Origin: Anaerolineae bacterium
GTDB taxonomy: Bacteria > Chloroflexota > Anaerolineae > J102
Assembly: GCA_027036755.1 (NCBI GenBank)
Contig: JALWDV010000073.1
Span: 1-5,362 of the forward strand
Direction of reading: 5' to 3'
Length of the DNA: 5,362 bases
The translations under genes and the position numbers were made by a program. Every line of letters begins with the position of its first letter. Positions within the stretch are counted from its first letter, which is position 1. The notes beneath the pieces were generated by a model. It did not search any database. It saw only the letters and a program-made list of their open reading frames with translations, and had not been told where the DNA came from. Below, one piece after another: positions 4,708 to 5,362 of this stretch.

Positions 4708-5362
4708 ATGACCAAATTCATTTTCGTCACCGGCGGCGTGGTCAGCGGCCTGGGCAAGGGCGTGACCGCAGCGGCCATTGGCCGATTGTTGCGGGCCCGG
4801 GGCGTCCGCGTGGCGGGCCAAAAGCTGGACCCCTACCTCAACGTGGACCCGGGCACCATGAGCCCCTATCAGCACGGCGAGGTCTTCGTCACCGATGACG
4901 GGGCCGAGACCGACCTGGACCTGGGGCATTACGAGCGTTTCACCAGCGTCAACGTCACCCGATCCAGCAACGTCACCAGCGGCCAGATCTACGCTGAAGT
5001 CATCGCCCGGGAGCGCCGCGGCGATTATCTGGGCGGCACCATCCAGGTCATCCCCCACGTGACCAACGAGATCAAGCGCCGCATTGGCATGGTGGTCAAG
5101 GAGACGGACGCGGAGGTGGTGCTGGTGGAGGTGGGGGGCACCGTGGGCGACATCGAGGGCCTGCCCTTCCTGGAGGCCATCCGCCAGATGCGCAAGGACG
5201 TGGGCTGGGAGAACACGGTTTATATCCATGTCACGCTGCTGCCGCACATCGGGGCCACGGGCGAGCTGAAGACCAAGCCCACCCAGCACAGCGTGCGCGA
5301 GCTGCGGGGCATCGGCATCCAGCCCGATGTCATCTGCGCCCGCTCCGATCATCCCGTGGACG
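4708..5362 (+). CDS. pyrG: CTP synthase, N-terminal part (runs off the right edge)
   Basis: CTP synthase converts UTP to CTP using ATP and glutamine-derived ammonia, the last step of pyrimidine nucleotide synthesis. The visible 218 residues are most of the synthase (amidoligase) domain; the glutaminase domain lies beyond the window. Family landmarks include the P-loop-like GGVVSGLGKG (9-18, with K17), KLDPYLNVDPGTMSP (39-53), HGEVFVTDDGAETDLDLGHYE (56-76, with the Mg-binding Asp D71), VEVGGTVGDIE (140-150, E141), and KTKPTQHSV (188-196), which forms the UTP/CTP-binding loop. The start ATG has GGAG at 4694-4697, 10 nt upstream, and the N-terminus MTKFIFVTGG aligns with the family. The frame is intact throughout. 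It appears to have its own promoter at 4417-4446 and is separate from gmk-priA. Confidence 0.96.
   Translation, partial: MTKFIFVTGGVVSGLGKGVTAAAIGRLLRARGVRVAGQKLDPYLNVDPGTMSPYQHGEVFVTDDGAETDLDLGHYERFTSVNVTRSSNVTSGQIYAEVIARERRGDYLGGTIQVIPHVTNEIKRRIGMVVKETDAEVVLVEVGGTVGDIEGLPFLEAIRQMRKDVGWENTVYIHVTLLPHIGATGELKTKPTQHSVRELRGIGIQPDVICARSDHPVD

Overview
The window reads as chromosomal DNA of a GC-rich bacterium, most likely a member of the Chloroflexota (Anaerolineae-like). This is inferred from protein signatures. PriA has KGLDLP where most PriA proteins have KGHDFP, followed by VTLVGVLSAD and PDFRAAER. Gmk has GPSGVGKD, VVTATTRPPRPGE, YKGVPK and RVDVQGA, which I recall from Chloroflexota and plant organellar guanylate kinases. 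No 16S or other marker is present, so the phylum is an inference.

Layout. Bases 1-97 hold the first copy (R1) of a hairpin-rich dispersed repeat. A promoter-like TTGACG/TATAAT pair (123-148) and a leader of about 130 nt with two mutually exclusive 8-bp stems come before gmk (286-939, guanylate kinase). priA (943-3717, primosomal helicase) follows gmk after only 3 nt, so the two probably form one transcription unit. A non-coding interval of about 990 bp (3718-4707) is packed with repeats. It holds a unit bounded by CAATGAT-type inverted repeats, two related hairpin elements built from 8-9 nt modules (one CACGGAG type, one CACGAAG type), and a 219-bp MITE-like insertion with 23-bp terminal inverted repeats and a 9-bp target-site duplication. 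The second copy of the dispersed repeat (R2) lies inside the MITE. A strong promoter (TTGACA-N18-TATCAT with an extended -10) begins 8 bp past the MITE duplication. It drives pyrG (CTP synthase), whose first 218 codons run off the right edge at 5362. The pyrG leader of about 255 nt carries a terminator-like hairpin and the CACGAAG element.

Function. gmk makes GDP from GMP and pyrG makes CTP from UTP, so both feed nucleotide pools. PriA reloads the replisome at stalled forks. The protein-coding genes are ordinary core genes. The unusual content is non-coding: a full MITE with intact duplication, a structured dispersed repeat whose two copies show compensatory base-pair changes, modular hairpin elements, and two leaders that look able to adopt regulatory folds.
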